From contig CAJNOL010000069.1 in assembly GCA_905250125.1 (NCBI GenBank), positions 1 to 64,000 on the forward strand: a DNA stretch of 64,000 nt, read 5' to 3'. The notes beneath the pieces are model-generated. The model was not told where the DNA came from and made no database searches. It saw only the letters and a list, made by a program, of their open reading frames with translations. Shown here piece by piece: positions 26,106-38,790 of this stretch. The translations under genes were made by a program, and so were the position numbers. How positions within the stretch are numbered: the stretch's first letter is position 1; every line of letters begins with the position of its first letter. Source of the stretch: Rotaria sordida. Its lineage: Eukaryota; Rotifera; Eurotatoria; Philodinida; Philodinidae.

Positions 26106-26995
26106 ATGAACTACGTAAATCTTCAAACTGAACCAATCAAACTAGACGAACTTTATAAAAAAGTTATTGCGCCTTCGTGTGGTGCTGTGTCATCTTTTAT
26201 TGGTTTGTATTGATCTTATTTTTTACATATCTATATATATAGATAGATGCATATTTTCGGTTCATTAATCGTTTTTCTTCGTGCATAGGCATTACAAGAG
26301 ACAATTTTGAAGGTCGTCGAGTTTCTCGTCTTTCCTATGAAGCTTATGAGCCAATGGCTTTACAAGAATTGAATCGTTTATGTGATGATGCTCGGCGACA
26401 ATTTGCTAATATTGAACACATAGCAATTTGCCATCGCTTAGGGTTAGCATTTAATTATTAGTATTTCGAAAAGAAACAGAACAAAATGAAAGCCAAAAAT
26501 TAATGATAAAAATGCCTTTTATGTTAAGATAAAATGGGAAGCTACAGATCGATTAAAAAGATGAGACTGTCATGAATTCATTCATTTTTTTTTGAAAATA
26601 CAATTTAGTGCCCTTCACAATTTGTCAATAGGGACACAGATTAGAAAAACAGATTTTTCTCTTGTCTTTAATACACATAATTTTTCTTTTGTATTTCTAT
26701 GTATGTAGCGACGTTTCAATTAGTGATATATCCGTTGCTATTTATGTTTCTGGGCCTCATCGGCGTGACGTTTTGGACGCCGTTTCCTTTCTCATCGAAC
26801 AACTCAAATCAAATGTTCCCATATGGAAAAAAGTAATGTTTCTCGTTTTTTTTTTCTTATTCGTTTTCTTCTTCATCTTATATATATACAAAAGCTCAAT
26901 TCGATTATTTTGTGTAGGAGTTCTACGAAGATTATGAAGACAACAGCAATAACAACATGTCAACATCTTCTTATAGTTGGAAAGAAAATAAATAA
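26106..26995 (+). CDS. MOCS2B: Molybdopterin synthase large subunit (MOCS2B)
   Basis: A MoaE-type catalytic subunit that, with MOCS2A, turns precursor Z (cPMP) into molybdopterin. Exons 26106-26202, 26289-26442, 26709-26832 and 26918-26995 give 150 residues, shorter than the human 188 because of a shorter N-terminus. Family landmarks are CGAVSSFIG, TRDNFEGRRV, LSYEAYEPMA, ICHRLGDVSI, VSGPHRRD and VPIWKKE, the last with the active-site lysine. Starting at the first ATG after the MOCS2A stop gives a complete domain. It converges with the exchanger gene on the other strand, 75 bases apart, so the two 3' ends may overlap as transcripts. Confidence 0.92.
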
Positions 26996-27070
26996 AGTTT
27001 TTTTTTTCTTCTTGATTTTTTTTTTGTTTTACTTCACATGAATACAAATACAAACATAGAGATAAACATG

Positions 27071-29331
27071 CTAAACAGTACTAGTGGATCTGTGTCCACA
27101 TGGTTCAGGATGGAAGGCGCCGAAAATATTTAATTCAAATAGGCACATTAGAATTATGACAGACAACCAAACAATAATAAGAAAAACACCGTAAAATTTT
27201 GTTAAACGACATCGATTGAGAAAGAATGTTATAAGAAATGTAATAAGTGCAATAAACAAAACAATTGTTGAATATACTAAACCTCGTGATTGTATTTCAA
27301 CAAAAAATGGTTCATTACTACTTGATGATGTTAATATATCATTATTGAAAACTGAAATAGAATCCGAAGAACTTGGTGATAATACTCCTATAGATGAATC
27401 ACTCATTATTGATGCCGTTTCAAGTGGTGAGGGTTGATGAGTAAAACGCATTAAATTTCGAAATAACCATGGTATACCTAAACCCATGAGAATATCAAAT
27501 ACATTTGAACCAATTGAACCTGCAATAGCCATTTCAGGATGACCACGTCGTGTCATAACAATAGCTGAAAAGATTTCTTCTATTGATGAACCAAATGCTA
27601 ACACAGTTAAACCCATAATACTATCTGGAATATTTAAAGTAAAACCAACAATAACTACAAGCCATACAAGAAGATAAGCAAGACCGGCAACCTAGATTAA
27701 AAAATAAGTATAACAAAAATAAAAAGGTTTTCTAAAGAAAACATATCAGTCATTAGTCTAGTTCCGCAAAATATATACATTCACAAAGAAAAGAATCGAA
27801 AAGGAAATGCTGTCTCTTTCTCTCTCTTTCTCTGTTACTGTCGTTTTCTTCCGGTATTAAATGTGCTCGTTTTTTGAACGTTACTAACCCATATCGTTGA
27901 CATGACAAATGTAAGCATATAATAATTATGAAAAACTTCTTTTCGACAATCAGGTATTGTTATATGCATAAGTAAACGGACCGGATACATCAATACCCAT
28001 TTTAATATTTTATATCTCTTTGTTGGTAATTTCAATGGATCAAATATTTCTGTTGCATTAGCAACGATTTGTTGATTATCAGGTGTATCTTTAAGACGTT
28101 TTTTACTTGGTTTATAAGGTGTACGTCGTTTTCTATGATCATCATCAAGAGCTCCTATTGTATGTGTTCCTATACTAGTCATAACAGATTCTGAAACTGA
28201 TCGACCACGTGTTGTTAAATTTTCTTCTAATTCAACATTATTATTATTTAATGCTCGTAATTGTTCTTGTGGATTTTCATTTGATGTAGATGTTTTTTGA
28301 TTTGATGAATTACCATGTATAAGGCGTGATAAACGATCATTAAATTTTAAAATAGCCACATAAACAAAATAGAGTAAAACTAATGCAAACGCTTCATACC
28401 AAAATACACGTTGATCATAGATAATTACGTAAAGAACAGCAACAGCAATACAATAAAAACCTGCATCTCGTACAATTGGATATGCATCAAGTTCACATAT
28501 AGTTGTTGATATAAGTGCACATAAAGCAATGACAAAAAGAATATTGAAAACAGCTGAACCGACAATAGTACCCACTTAAAACAAAACAAAAAATAATGAT
28601 GTTAAAAAATTTTTCAATAAATCTTCAATGACATAAACTCCTGGCTGTGTTTTTTTGCTTTGTATAATATTCATAAAATAACATTTCTTTTCTTTGTTGT
28701 CTATAATTAAACTAAAAATTGATTATCTATTTAATATAACTATATAATGGTACTTGTTTTTATTACAAAATTGTTTATCGGTTCGTTAACGATGTTAAAA
28801 AGTTTAAAGCTAGAAAAAAAACAACTATTAACTTACAAGCAATATCCGATTTAACAAAGAAAACTCCAACGATGGATGTAAAAAATTCTGAAGCTGATGT
28901 TGCCAATGCCATAAAGGTTGCGCCGGCAACATCCTATGATTAGATGTGCATTATAAGATTATATCTGTGTGCGTGTTTGGGGATTTTTAAATACATACCG
29001 GCGTTAAATTAAAATTGTAACTTATTCTTTCTAATGCTGATGCAAAATAATCATCACAAACAATTTCCATTGCTGCAAATGAATATAGAATAAGAGCTAT
29101 ATGAACAAGAATACCACCACGACGACGTTGTTCATGTGTAAAAAATAATGGTGGAAATTCATCAATTGATGCTGATTCACATTTATTTGTTTCATGTGTT
29201 GTTGTTATTGTAGCTGTTGATATCAATTGTTTAGCATTTGTTTTATTTATTGAAAGAGTATTTGTTGTTAAAAAAAATATTTGAAATATAACCGTAAAAA
29301 GAACAATTAAAACGTATTGTCGTCGAATCAT
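27071..29331 (-). CDS. K+-dependent Na+/Ca2+ exchanger (SLC24 family)
   Basis: An NCKX-type exchanger that moves Ca2+ and K+ out against Na+ entry across a membrane. Exons 29331-28999, 28933-28837, 28574-27889 and 27691-27071 give 578 residues. An N-terminal hydrophobic segment is followed by an extracellular part with a cysteine, then the alpha-1 repeat (GATFMALATSASEF, then GTIVGSAVFNILFVIALC), a large cytoplasmic loop, and the alpha-2 repeat (GLTVLAFGSSIEEI, then IAGSIGSNVFDILMGLG). The aspartate in GSNVFD, linked to K+ dependence in NCKX2, is present. Two family positions differ: the usual GSSAPE is TSASE, and the usual TSIPD is SSIEE. Both frames are otherwise intact. Which SLC24 member it matches cannot be said. 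Confidence 0.9.
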
Positions 29332-32300
29332 AATAATTGATAGAAAATATTTTAAATAGTGGAAATGTAAATTATATTTCTCGTCATCTATTATGTTACA
29401 AAAAACAGATCAATATATATATACCTTGACGATTACTAGTTTAACAACTTTCAAATAGAAAATACTTTATGACATGAATGACGTTATATTCATTCCATCT
29501 GTTCTTTTCTATTGATCTCATATAGGAAAAAAAATTATTTTTAATTTTAATTCTGTCATTCATATTCGATCAAAAAAAAAGGAAAAAGCAAGGTAAGAAC
29601 GACGACATTGAGAATAATGATGCCAAACAAATATGAATTATTGAAAAGAGAAAAATATATAGATTTTCTCGACTTACCTCATGTCAGTAAAATTACCATG
29701 TTCCTTTCATAGTTTTCTTTTCTCGATAGATTTAGCTACTTTTATTCTTACTTTTGACAAGTGCTCAATTGGTTGAGGATGAGAAAAGTACTTTTTTTCG
29801 TCTTATCTGACTGTTCCTCTTAGTAGGCTTTTATATTTACAAGCTACTTGGTCGTCTGCTCTAGCAAACAATCACTATCACATCACTTATACGTCATCAA
29901 CCTCATCATCATCATTATCATCATTGTTGCCATCTTTATCAATGTCGTGATAACTAGAGAGCAAGAGAGACAGAATGAGAACGACAACGGCGGCTCTATA
30001 TACACAGCGAACAAAATTATAATCATAATAAAAATGATTGTTTTTCCTTTTGCGTTCCCCTTCTCTCTCTATAACTTTGGTCGTTACCCGTTTGTCACTC
30101 GGAGTTCCTCTCCCCCTTTCATCTCTCGCTTTCTCTGTCTCCTTTCTCGCTGTGTGACATCAGGAAGAAAAGTATAGTTAGCTAGTAGAGTCTATTGTAT
30201 GAGAGAATAAAATGACAGACGACACAACGGTCGACGACGAGGCTACTAAATCAGCTCTTCTTCTTCTTCTTCTTCTTCTTCTCCTTCGTTGCTTTCTTCT
30301 TCTTCTCCTTTTCTCGTATTTCTTTGCTTGCCACATAGCACAGGATACAAGCGAACAAGATCTATTGCTGATGTTTCTACTACCGCAGGCAAGAGCAAAG
30401 CATATGAGCATAATTTACGTCAGCGCGTATTTTTCGTAATCAGCAGTAGGAGAGTCTATAAAGAAAAAAAGAACAAGCAGAAAGACAAACTAAAATGAAG
30501 AAAGCGTATGAAGCGAGAGAGAGAGAGAGGCAGCGTGAGTATGAAAAGAGATTAACTCTTCGTCCGGAAAATTCTGTCAAAAGATCTTAACAACAAACAA
30601 CAATGTTGAAATATGTTCATAGGTCGAGAGTATATATCCTATAACACATCATATTATACTACATCATATAAAGTTACACACACGAACAGCTGTTGATGAT
30701 CTATATTAGATTATATTATAGTTTGTTTATGTTATTGCATGTTGACACATATTCATAAGAAGTTTTTGTATGCTTAAAGCATTATGTAGTACAAATTTTT
30801 TCTAATTAGTAAAGAGATACTTGTGAATAATGCTTGCACTTTTTCATGAAAAAAACAAAGGAAAAAACGAAAAGAATGTTAGTTTTTGTTATTGTGATTA
30901 TTTGTTGGTTATGGTAACATCTCATGGGACACACTCGGCTCGTTCAATCAACTTAGCACGTGCATTGCACACATATACGTTCAGATGTCATTTGGCGCGT
31001 GCAACGATTGAATTGGATGCATACATCCGCTTATCTTACTTTATTGTGTCACTTCTGTGTTCGTCAATCATAAAAAAAAAGGAAAACAAAAGCATCAATT
31101 TGTCTATATTCCAATAGATATACATGAAACTTCCTAACAAAAACATACACAACTGTTCTTTGTTCCGAATCGGACCATAATAATTAAGATATATATGTTT
31201 GGTTGTTATTGTCATAGAAGGTTTACAAAAACAATAAAAGAAAAAGAACTGAAGTTCTATTTATTATTTTTATATATAAAACAAATACAGATGTAAGCAT
31301 CTATTCTACATCATACAATAAAAGATCTTTTACAAATATATGATCATACCTTTATTTTTGAAAATGATAGAATTATTTTCTGATATGATTATAAAACATG
31401 CTAATATAGTTTTGAGATAAAAATTCTCTTATAATAAGATCTAATAAGTCAAATTAGATGAACAAAATTTATTATTAGAGACACGTCTTTGTCACTTTTT
31501 TTTCTCTTATATTTATTTATTTAAGCATCCTATTGCAATCTAGAGAGTGCACACTGTACTTAGAATGCATTAAGCTCATTTTTTTCAGTTTTTCTTCATA
31601 TAGGAAAAAAAGATAATGGAAAAGCAAAATAGCATAGTACAGCTTATCCTACTTTTTTATTTATCAGCTAAAACGAAAAAAAATGAATTACATTTACAGT
31701 TTTTTTCTCTGTTTAACTTGAGAGAATGTCTTGTAGAGCATCATATTTTATTAAACGTCTTTTCTTTTGTTAGTCTTTTCTTTTTTTCTTCTATGAGCAA
31801 AAACAAACATTCAAAATGTCTAGGTGATTTATTGTAATATGAATAATTTATAATGTATTTTTTTTTATAAGATTTTTATTTCAATACTTTTCTATGTTTA
31901 CAATGATCAATTGAATTTTGAATAAAAACAATTTATTCTATCTCATCATGCTAAAAGAATATTAATAAAAGTCTCTTGGGATTGTTCATAATAGAGTACT
32001 TAAATTGGTTTTCAAATTTCGATTATATATATATCAAAATAGAAACTATTACTATATGAACTTGTCAAAACCATCCGAAAGAAAACAAGATAAATATTGA
32101 TTATTTTGTACAAACTAATTCCCTAGTTATTAAGTAAAAAAACGGTCATCAACATAGAAAGTTTATGCCTGTAAAGAAATTTCTTCTCGAACTCAAACTA
32201 AAAATATATACTATTGTGATCAAGATGTTCAAATGAATCAGAATGTGTTTGATATGAACGGAAGATTGAGATTATAATACTCTATAAAAATAATTCGTAT

Positions 32301-32692
32301 TTTCTATTTTCTTTTTGAATATAAGTTCTTATTCCTAAGCAACATATTATTAATATTAACGTCAACCTGCGATTAAATCAAAAAGAAAAAAGTTCAAGAT
32401 AATATCCAAATGAATTTTTTTGATATTCTCATAATTTCTATTTAAAATTCAATATGCTTTGTACAAGCGTTACGTATCTTATTCCATTTTAAAACTGAAA
32501 AAATTATCATATAATATCGATTTTTCTTAGTTATAATTCCTTACCTAGAAACAACAAAGTTACGTAATAAAAAGCATGTAAGAGAAAAACAAAGAACAAG
32601 TTTTTGTTTAAAAAAAAACAGACTACAACTAGAAAAAAAAACAAGACATGATAATTATCATCTTATGTGTAGTGTATATGGATGTTCTTTTC
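29332..32692. other. Intergenic region upstream of the exchanger
   Basis: About 3.4 kb between the exchanger start and the TOM70 3' end. It should hold the exchanger promoter. It contains a CTT microsatellite (30256-30316) and a short GA run near 30515. Open frames of 70-110 codons here come from low-complexity sequence or lack any domain, and I do not call them genes. Confidence 0.5.
30256..30316. repeat. CTT/CTC microsatellite
   Basis: An imperfect trinucleotide run read as CTT on the plus strand, interrupted near 30284. It creates false poly-Leu and poly-Arg open frames on the two strands. Confidence 0.85.
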
Positions 32693-35600
32693 TTAGACCA
32701 TTCCACCCATCCAACTAGGTAGTGAACCATTTGCTTGTGGAAATCCACCTGGAAAATTGAGATTAAGTCTTTTTATAGCTCGTCCTTGTGCACGGATAGC
32801 ATAGAGTAAAGCCGCATATTGCATAATTTTTTCTTCACCACGACTACAATGTATTGCCCGTTCATATAAACTTGCTGCTTCTTCAAATTGATTTCTATTC
32901 AAAAAATATCAAATTGAATAAATCAAAAAAGAAAAAAGTTTATTAACATCTACCGATTGCATTTAAATATAGCAAACATTGTTAGAACAGTTTCATTCGA
33001 TGGATCAAGTTCGAGAGCTTGTGTAAATAATTTTTCAGATTCATTATTATTCGATGGATCAGTTGACATTAAACAATTACTAAAAATAAGATGAATTTCA
33101 AAAAAAAAAGTAAAAAATAAAAACTAGAACAACAACCAATTTACATACGCTTTAAGTGCTAATAATGTTGGATTATCTGGAATTTCTTTAACAAATCTAT
33201 TCAAATATTCAATTGCTTTATCTTTTCGATCATTATCCAAATAACACTAAAAGAAAAAATTTCTTTTTCTTTTTATGATATCATTCAATTAATTTATTTA
33301 CAGATGTTAATGCAAGTGCATAATAAATATCTTGTTTACATGTATCATAATATTCTTCAAAACTTCCTAAAGCTTGTTCAATACGGTCAGGTTTATTTTC
33401 TTTATTTCCTATTTTTGCATCATTAATTAATTTTTGATATCTGGCTCGAAGATCTGTTGGTGATATATTAAGTGCTGCAATAAAATCATCATGAGCTTCG
33501 GAATAATTTTCTAACAATGTTTTAAGCTAAATATAGATAATTTCAAAGAATTAATTTTAAAATTAAAATAAACATAAAACAAACCATGCCACGATGAACA
33601 TATGGTGCACATGCATTTGGATGAGTTTTAATACATTGATCATATTCATACATCGCTCCTTCAATATCACGTTGATGAATTTTTGTATTAGCACGTTTTA
33701 ATTCTCCAATTATTTTCATCTAAATTTCCAAAGATTTATTAAAAAATCAAAGAAAAAACTTCAGAACATACAAACCTTTTCTGTAACATTTGGATTATTA
33801 ATAACATTATCAAAATCAGCTACTGCTTCTTTATAATTACCCATAAGTAAATAAAATGAACCACGAAGTAATAATGCTTGTAATTTATATGGTGATGATA
33901 TTGATAAATCAAGTTCTTGTGTACATAATGATGGTATATCAGTAAAACGAGATTCATCATATGCTTGATATGCACGTGCTAATGGACTATCTGGTTGTGT
34001 TGTACGAACTTCATTAATAAATATTGAAGAAAATATTGGATCATCATCAAATTCATTTAATGATGTATGAACATTATCTTTTGATAATTCTGCAGTGCTC
34101 TGTAGAAAATAAAAAGATCAATAAAAAACAAAACAAAACAAAACAATCAAACTATTTCATCATTACTGGAGGTAATTTTTCAATATATCGTCTGGCAAGA
34201 TCAGTAAGTATTTTATCAGCAGCCATAATATATACTGGTTGATATGAATCAAGAAAACATACAGTTGAATAATCTAAATAAAATATTATTTATTATTAAA
34301 ATTAATTATAATGAAAACAAACCTTCAAGTGCTAATTCAAAATTAGCAATTTTTTCGGCAGCACGTGCACGTCTTTGAATACATTTAATATATTTTGGAT
34401 TAAGTTCAATAGCACGTGAACAATCTTCAATAACTTTATTATGCTTTTTCTATAATCAAAAACATATGATAATTGAGATGAAAAATAAAATTTCATATAT
34501 ACTAATGATTCCCATGCTGCAGCTCGATTTTGATAAAATTGTGAAAGTTCTTCAGTTGATTCAACTGGACAAGTATCAATTGCTTCTAAAAGGCAAAATA
34601 TAAAAATAATAATAATAAAACAAAAGGTTAAGGATACTCTCCTTTCCAGATTTTTGGAGAATGGTTAATCAGAAAAATTTGAAATGTTCAAAGCAAAAGT
34701 TGTCATTCCAGATGGTGTCATCTATGAGATACTCAGATTACAATGGCTTCAATTTTCGTTCACATTTCTCTGAGATGTTATGTTCAATCGAACTGAAAAT
34801 TTTATTTTACAAACACTAGACACTGTTCGGGATGAGTATCTTTTTATGTGTTGTCTTTCGAATAAAAAAGCCAAAATATTGTAGATACCCTTAAAAACCT
34901 ACTAGGTCGGTAAAGCTGCAGCGTTGCTGCACTATTTTCTGTCATGAAAAATTTGGTTTGAGAAAAACATGAAACAATATATTATTTTCATTACGTAAAT
35001 TTGATATTTTAAGTGTTTAAAGACAATTTTTGGATTCGAAGATGTACATAATAGATAAATACGAATTCAGATCATATAATAGCCACAAAAAAAAAATACA
35101 AAAATTTTAGGTTAAGAAAGACGGGGGAAGGTATGCTTAAAACAACAAAATCATTCACTTACTAGTATAATCTTCAATAGCTTCATTAAATTTATTTTCA
35201 CGATATTTCATATTTCCTTCGTTTTTAAATTCAATTGCTAGAGTTAATGGATTCTAAAGAATTGTTTAATATTAATTTCAACTTTGGAATATATGCACAA
35301 CAAATTCTTACTTTTATTCGATTTTCAAATGTTGAAACTGTATCACCACCAGCTTTCGTTGATGATGCTGTCTTCTTTGGTGATGCTGTCTTCTTTAGTG
35401 ACGCTGTTTTCGTTGGTGATGCTGTTTTCGTTGATGATGCTGTCTTCATTGATGATGCTGTCTTCGTTGATGATGCTGTCTTCGTTGATGACGATGTCAT
35501 CGTTGTTGCTGTTAAACTTGTCAATGGTGTAGGTAATGGTGAACGTCTAGTTGCTGATTTTTTAGCTTGATCTTGTTGTTGTCGATAAACTAAATAAGCA

Positions 35601-35734
35601 GCAACACAAACTGCTGTTGGTACTCCAACAACAAGTGCCCATTTAGCTAAACGTTTGCCTATATCATTTGTTGGACTAGATGTATTGATACTCGATGATG
35701 AACTTCCTGATACAGCTCGTAGAATTGATGCCAT
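32693..35734 (-). CDS. TOMM70: Mitochondrial import receptor TOM70
   Basis: An outer-membrane receptor that takes chaperone-bound precursors to the TOM complex. Eleven exons: 35734-35312, 35253-35163, 34585-34503, 34449-34323, 34273-34167, 34099-33776, 33719-33585, 33526-33302, 33246-33149, 33079-32954 and 32894-32693. The sum is 646 residues (human 608). An N-terminal anchor (about 32-50, WALVVGVPTAVCVAAYLVY) is followed by a Ser/Thr/Lys-rich repeat (about 84-127), then the clamp TPRs beginning FKNEGNMKYRENKFNEAIED, and more TPRs to the end (NRNQFEEAASLYERAI). The end LPSWMGGMV is also of the family style. The linker repeat is an 18-base minisatellite, unusual for TOM70. Intron 2 is 577 bases and may carry a small inverted-repeat insertion; the other introns are 50-70 bases. 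Confidence 0.92.
34628..35136. repeat. Possible inverted-repeat insertion in TOM70 intron 2
   Basis: TTAAGGATACTCTCC near 34628 and the reverse complement of the stretch ending near 35136 (TTAAGCATACCTTCC) agree at 11 or 12 of 15 positions, and the segment between accounts for the unusual length of this intron. Arms are short and the match is imperfect, so this is tentative. Confidence 0.3.
35353..35500. repeat. 18-base coding minisatellite in TOM70
   Basis: About eight tandem copies of an 18-base unit (plus-strand form GATGCTGTCTTCGTTGAT with variants), in frame with TOM70. It encodes repeated six-residue blocks of the type TKTASS with Met, Pro or Leu variants. The unit length keeps the frame whatever the copy number. 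Confidence 0.85.
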
Positions 35735-37059
35735 TGAAGTTCGTTAATCGATGTTAATCAAAAACTAATCTTTAGAAGAGAAAGAAAAAAAATGTCTCGG
35801 TCAAACAAACGCGCTCAAAAACTAAGACATAATTGTCTTGTGATTACATTGGCTTTTAAAGAAACCAATTGAATTGATAATTAGAATGATTGGTTGATTA
35901 GCGTTTGGCAGTTATTTTCAGATTTTAAATTATGATTTAAATCAAACATAAATAATCATGAGATGTTTAATAAGAATTTTGAGAAAAAATTCTTTCATCA
36001 ATTTTACAAGATTAGAAATGCATACATAATGAAGCGAAATCTAGCGATAGTTTGAATATCGGAATGCAGAGAAAAAAATTCTTTACTCTTCTTACAACGT
36101 TCGTTTCTCATATCAACATTGAATGTTGAATTAGACGTACGATAATTCGATATCAACTCCTATTCCTTTTCAAATAAACAATACTGATGACCAGTTCTTC
36201 TGGCCGTATGATAGATATGTGACAGTTCCAGATCATCTGAATAACCAAGAATTAGTAATATAAAAACTAAAAGTCATAATTTGTGTATATAATGTTTCAA
36301 CTCTTGTTGGTATTGGAATAATTCCTGAATAAGTATTTCTCAATTTTATACCACTTCATGTGAGTTCGAAAGTACTTATATCCGGTAAAACAATAGATGA
36401 AGCTGTCTATCATCTAGCTCACGAACTTATGAGCTGTGATATCAATAAGTCTAGTAGATACGAAAGAGCCAATCACTAGATAGAATTTCCATGAGAAAAG
36501 CTGATAACCAGCACTTTTTTTTATTGTTGACTGCAAGAAATCTTCAAGTTCATTGAACTATAAGCTGTCACATGTCTATACCACACAGAAAAAAATTCAA
36601 TGATTGGAATAAAAATTTGTTAAAGAAAGTATTTCAGATGTAACCCATTACGATAAAACTGTCGAGGTACATGTTAATTTCAGAAAATTAATATTTATTA
36701 TCATACAAAGAAAATTTGGTTAAAGACTTATTTTAAACTCTCTAATAATACTCGAAATAAAAAAAAATATTTTTGTTTTCAGTCAATCTTCGGACGAATG
36801 TATAGAAAATAAAAGCAATTGTCAATAAAAATACTCAATTCTTATGAAATTTTTTTTATTCCGTCCAACAAGATGTACCAAGATCAGATTGAATAAATTT
36901 AGAGAAACATTTTCTGAACCTGAATTTCTCTTTTATCAAATCATCTTTTCTTTACTGAAACTCGACATTGAACATCTGATTGACTATGAACGCATAATTA
37001 GTTTCCATGGTCAATTTTAAAATAAAATCTCATTCACTCGGTCTAATGAACACTTATAG
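35735..37059. promoter_or_regulatory. Region upstream of TOM70
   Basis: About 1.3 kb directly 5' of the TOM70 start codon. It should include the TOM70 promoter. No exon or repeat was recognised in it. Confidence 0.35.
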
Positions 37060-38790
37060 AGTGCATAAAAATACTTTTTTCGAAGGGTAATACTGTGATT
37101 TAAAATGACATCACCAGCAAATTTTATACCAGTTTAAAGCGTGTCAAACATGGGATTCGTCAATACTTAATAGTAAGGGTTATAGAAACTGTCCAATGTT
37201 GAATTCAGACAATTCCTAAAATTTTACATCATATCAGCAGAGAAAAATTCCTTTCATGGGACAGTTTAAACTAGATCTCATATAAAATGAAGAATATCAC
37301 ACATCACTGGATACCTGATCTGGAAATATTGGAACAAAAATCAAAACTGAACCTGAAGAAAATACCCATCAGTGATGGAACACAATCATTTTGATGAAGA
37401 AACTCTCAAAAAAAAAACAGATTTTATGTGTTTTGACAAACATGGAAATAAACATTAACCTGTTTGAAATTATTTTATGTTTGTATCCGTTTTATCTCAG
37501 TGATGAAAAATCGCTAATGATCGTCATACTGATTGTTGATTATATTCATCAAGTCTTAAAACAAATAAATAAATATTACATTTTGATATTCATCATTTTA
37601 AATGAGATTTACTTAGGGCATACCAAAAGTAATATCGTCATTACCTTATTTCCATACAGAAAGCTTGAAGAAATTTTCTTTTTTTTATATGTAATGATAG
37701 AGAAAACGATGCTCTATTTTTCTCTGCTATTTAATCACTATTGAATTAATATTGTAATAATAAAATTACGATAAGAACTGTTTTTCTGTAAAATGTGATG
37801 GTTATACTAATTGTATTTGAAAAAAAAGCCGAGTGAGTAGTTTTGGAATAATTTTTCATAGGAACAAGATAGAGAACTGCAATTTTCACCGTTCGAAAGA
37901 AGAAATGAAGATGTATCAAATCGTATGCTTCAAAATTTTTCGATCTGATTTTTTAAAGTTTTCAATCGACTTCTTTGAAAATAAATCTACTTTGTAAAGG
38001 GTGTACAGCGAATTTTTAACTGTCAGATGTGCATTCAAATCGTCAGTGGAAGATCTATAAAACTGCATAAGGTTGAGATATTTGGAATTAATTTTTCAGG
38101 AGTCATTGGTATCCTAGTTGAAGTTGTAAAGTGGTTTTTCTAGCACCTCCTGTGAAAAATGTATTTTTGCTGTTTGCTTTTTAATAAAAACCCATTTTTT
38201 GATACTTAGAAAATTGATTAAACAAACTTCGCACAATATGCTTGAAAAGTCGATAATATATAATTCAATACATCTTCATCTCCTTTTTCGAACGGTGAAA
38301 ATCGCAGCTCTCTATCTTGTTCCTATGGAAAATTATTCAAAAACTACTCACTCGGTCTTTTATTTTCAAATACAATTAGTACAATCATCACATTTTACAG
38401 AAAAAAGTTCTTATCGTAATTTTGTTATTCCAATATTAGTTCGATAGCGATCAAATAACACAGAAAAATAGAGCATCGTTTTTTCTATCATTACACATAA
38501 AAAAGAAAATTCCTTCAAGCTTCCTATATGGAAACAAGATAATGATGATTCTACTTTCGGTATGCCTTAAGTAGTTTGAACTACCTCACGAAAGGAATTT
38601 TCCTCTGCTAATATGGCGCAAATTTTCGAAACTTCTTGAATTCAACATTGAAAAGTTGTCATAACCTTTACTATTCCATATTGGTGAATCCCATTTTTGA
38701 CGTGCTTTATTATGACATAAAATTTGTTGCTGATGTTATCTGAAATTACTGTGTTACCCTCCAGAAAAAAAAAACATTTTTACATGCCCT
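37060..38790. repeat. Diverged 1.7 kb palindrome (foldback element)
   Basis: The left arm (37060-37945) and right arm (38235-38790) match in reverse complement over most of the right arm. Examples are ATAGGAACAAGATAGAGA at about 37858 against its counterpart near 38320, and AATGTTGAATTCA near 37197 against TGAATTCAACATT near 38640. By eye the arms agree at roughly 80 percent. The left arm carries an extra 338 bases (37273-37610) that the right arm lacks. The 290-base centre is unpaired. No transposase frame is visible. Interpreted as an old foldback element or a tail-to-tail duplicate. Confidence 0.75.
37273..37610. mobile_element. Nested MITE-like insertion in palindrome arm
   Basis: Present only in the left arm of the palindrome. 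It is bounded by 27-base inverted repeats (37273-37299 and 37584-37610) that agree at 24 positions; the core shared string is AAAATGA then GAATATCA. The matching place in the right arm is uninterrupted (AAACTACTTAAGG). That gives a clear before-and-after of an insertion, although no duplicated target is obvious. The open frame of 117 codons that crosses this block has no recognisable domain. Confidence 0.65.

Noticed and set aside
30178..30439. Open frames on both strands with poly-Arg or poly-Leu
   Set aside because: They are translations of the CTT microsatellite, with no domain or splice context.
37391..37744. 117-codon open frame in the palindrome region
   Set aside because: It crosses the border of the nested insertion and the older arm, so it is a chance fusion. 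No domain is visible.
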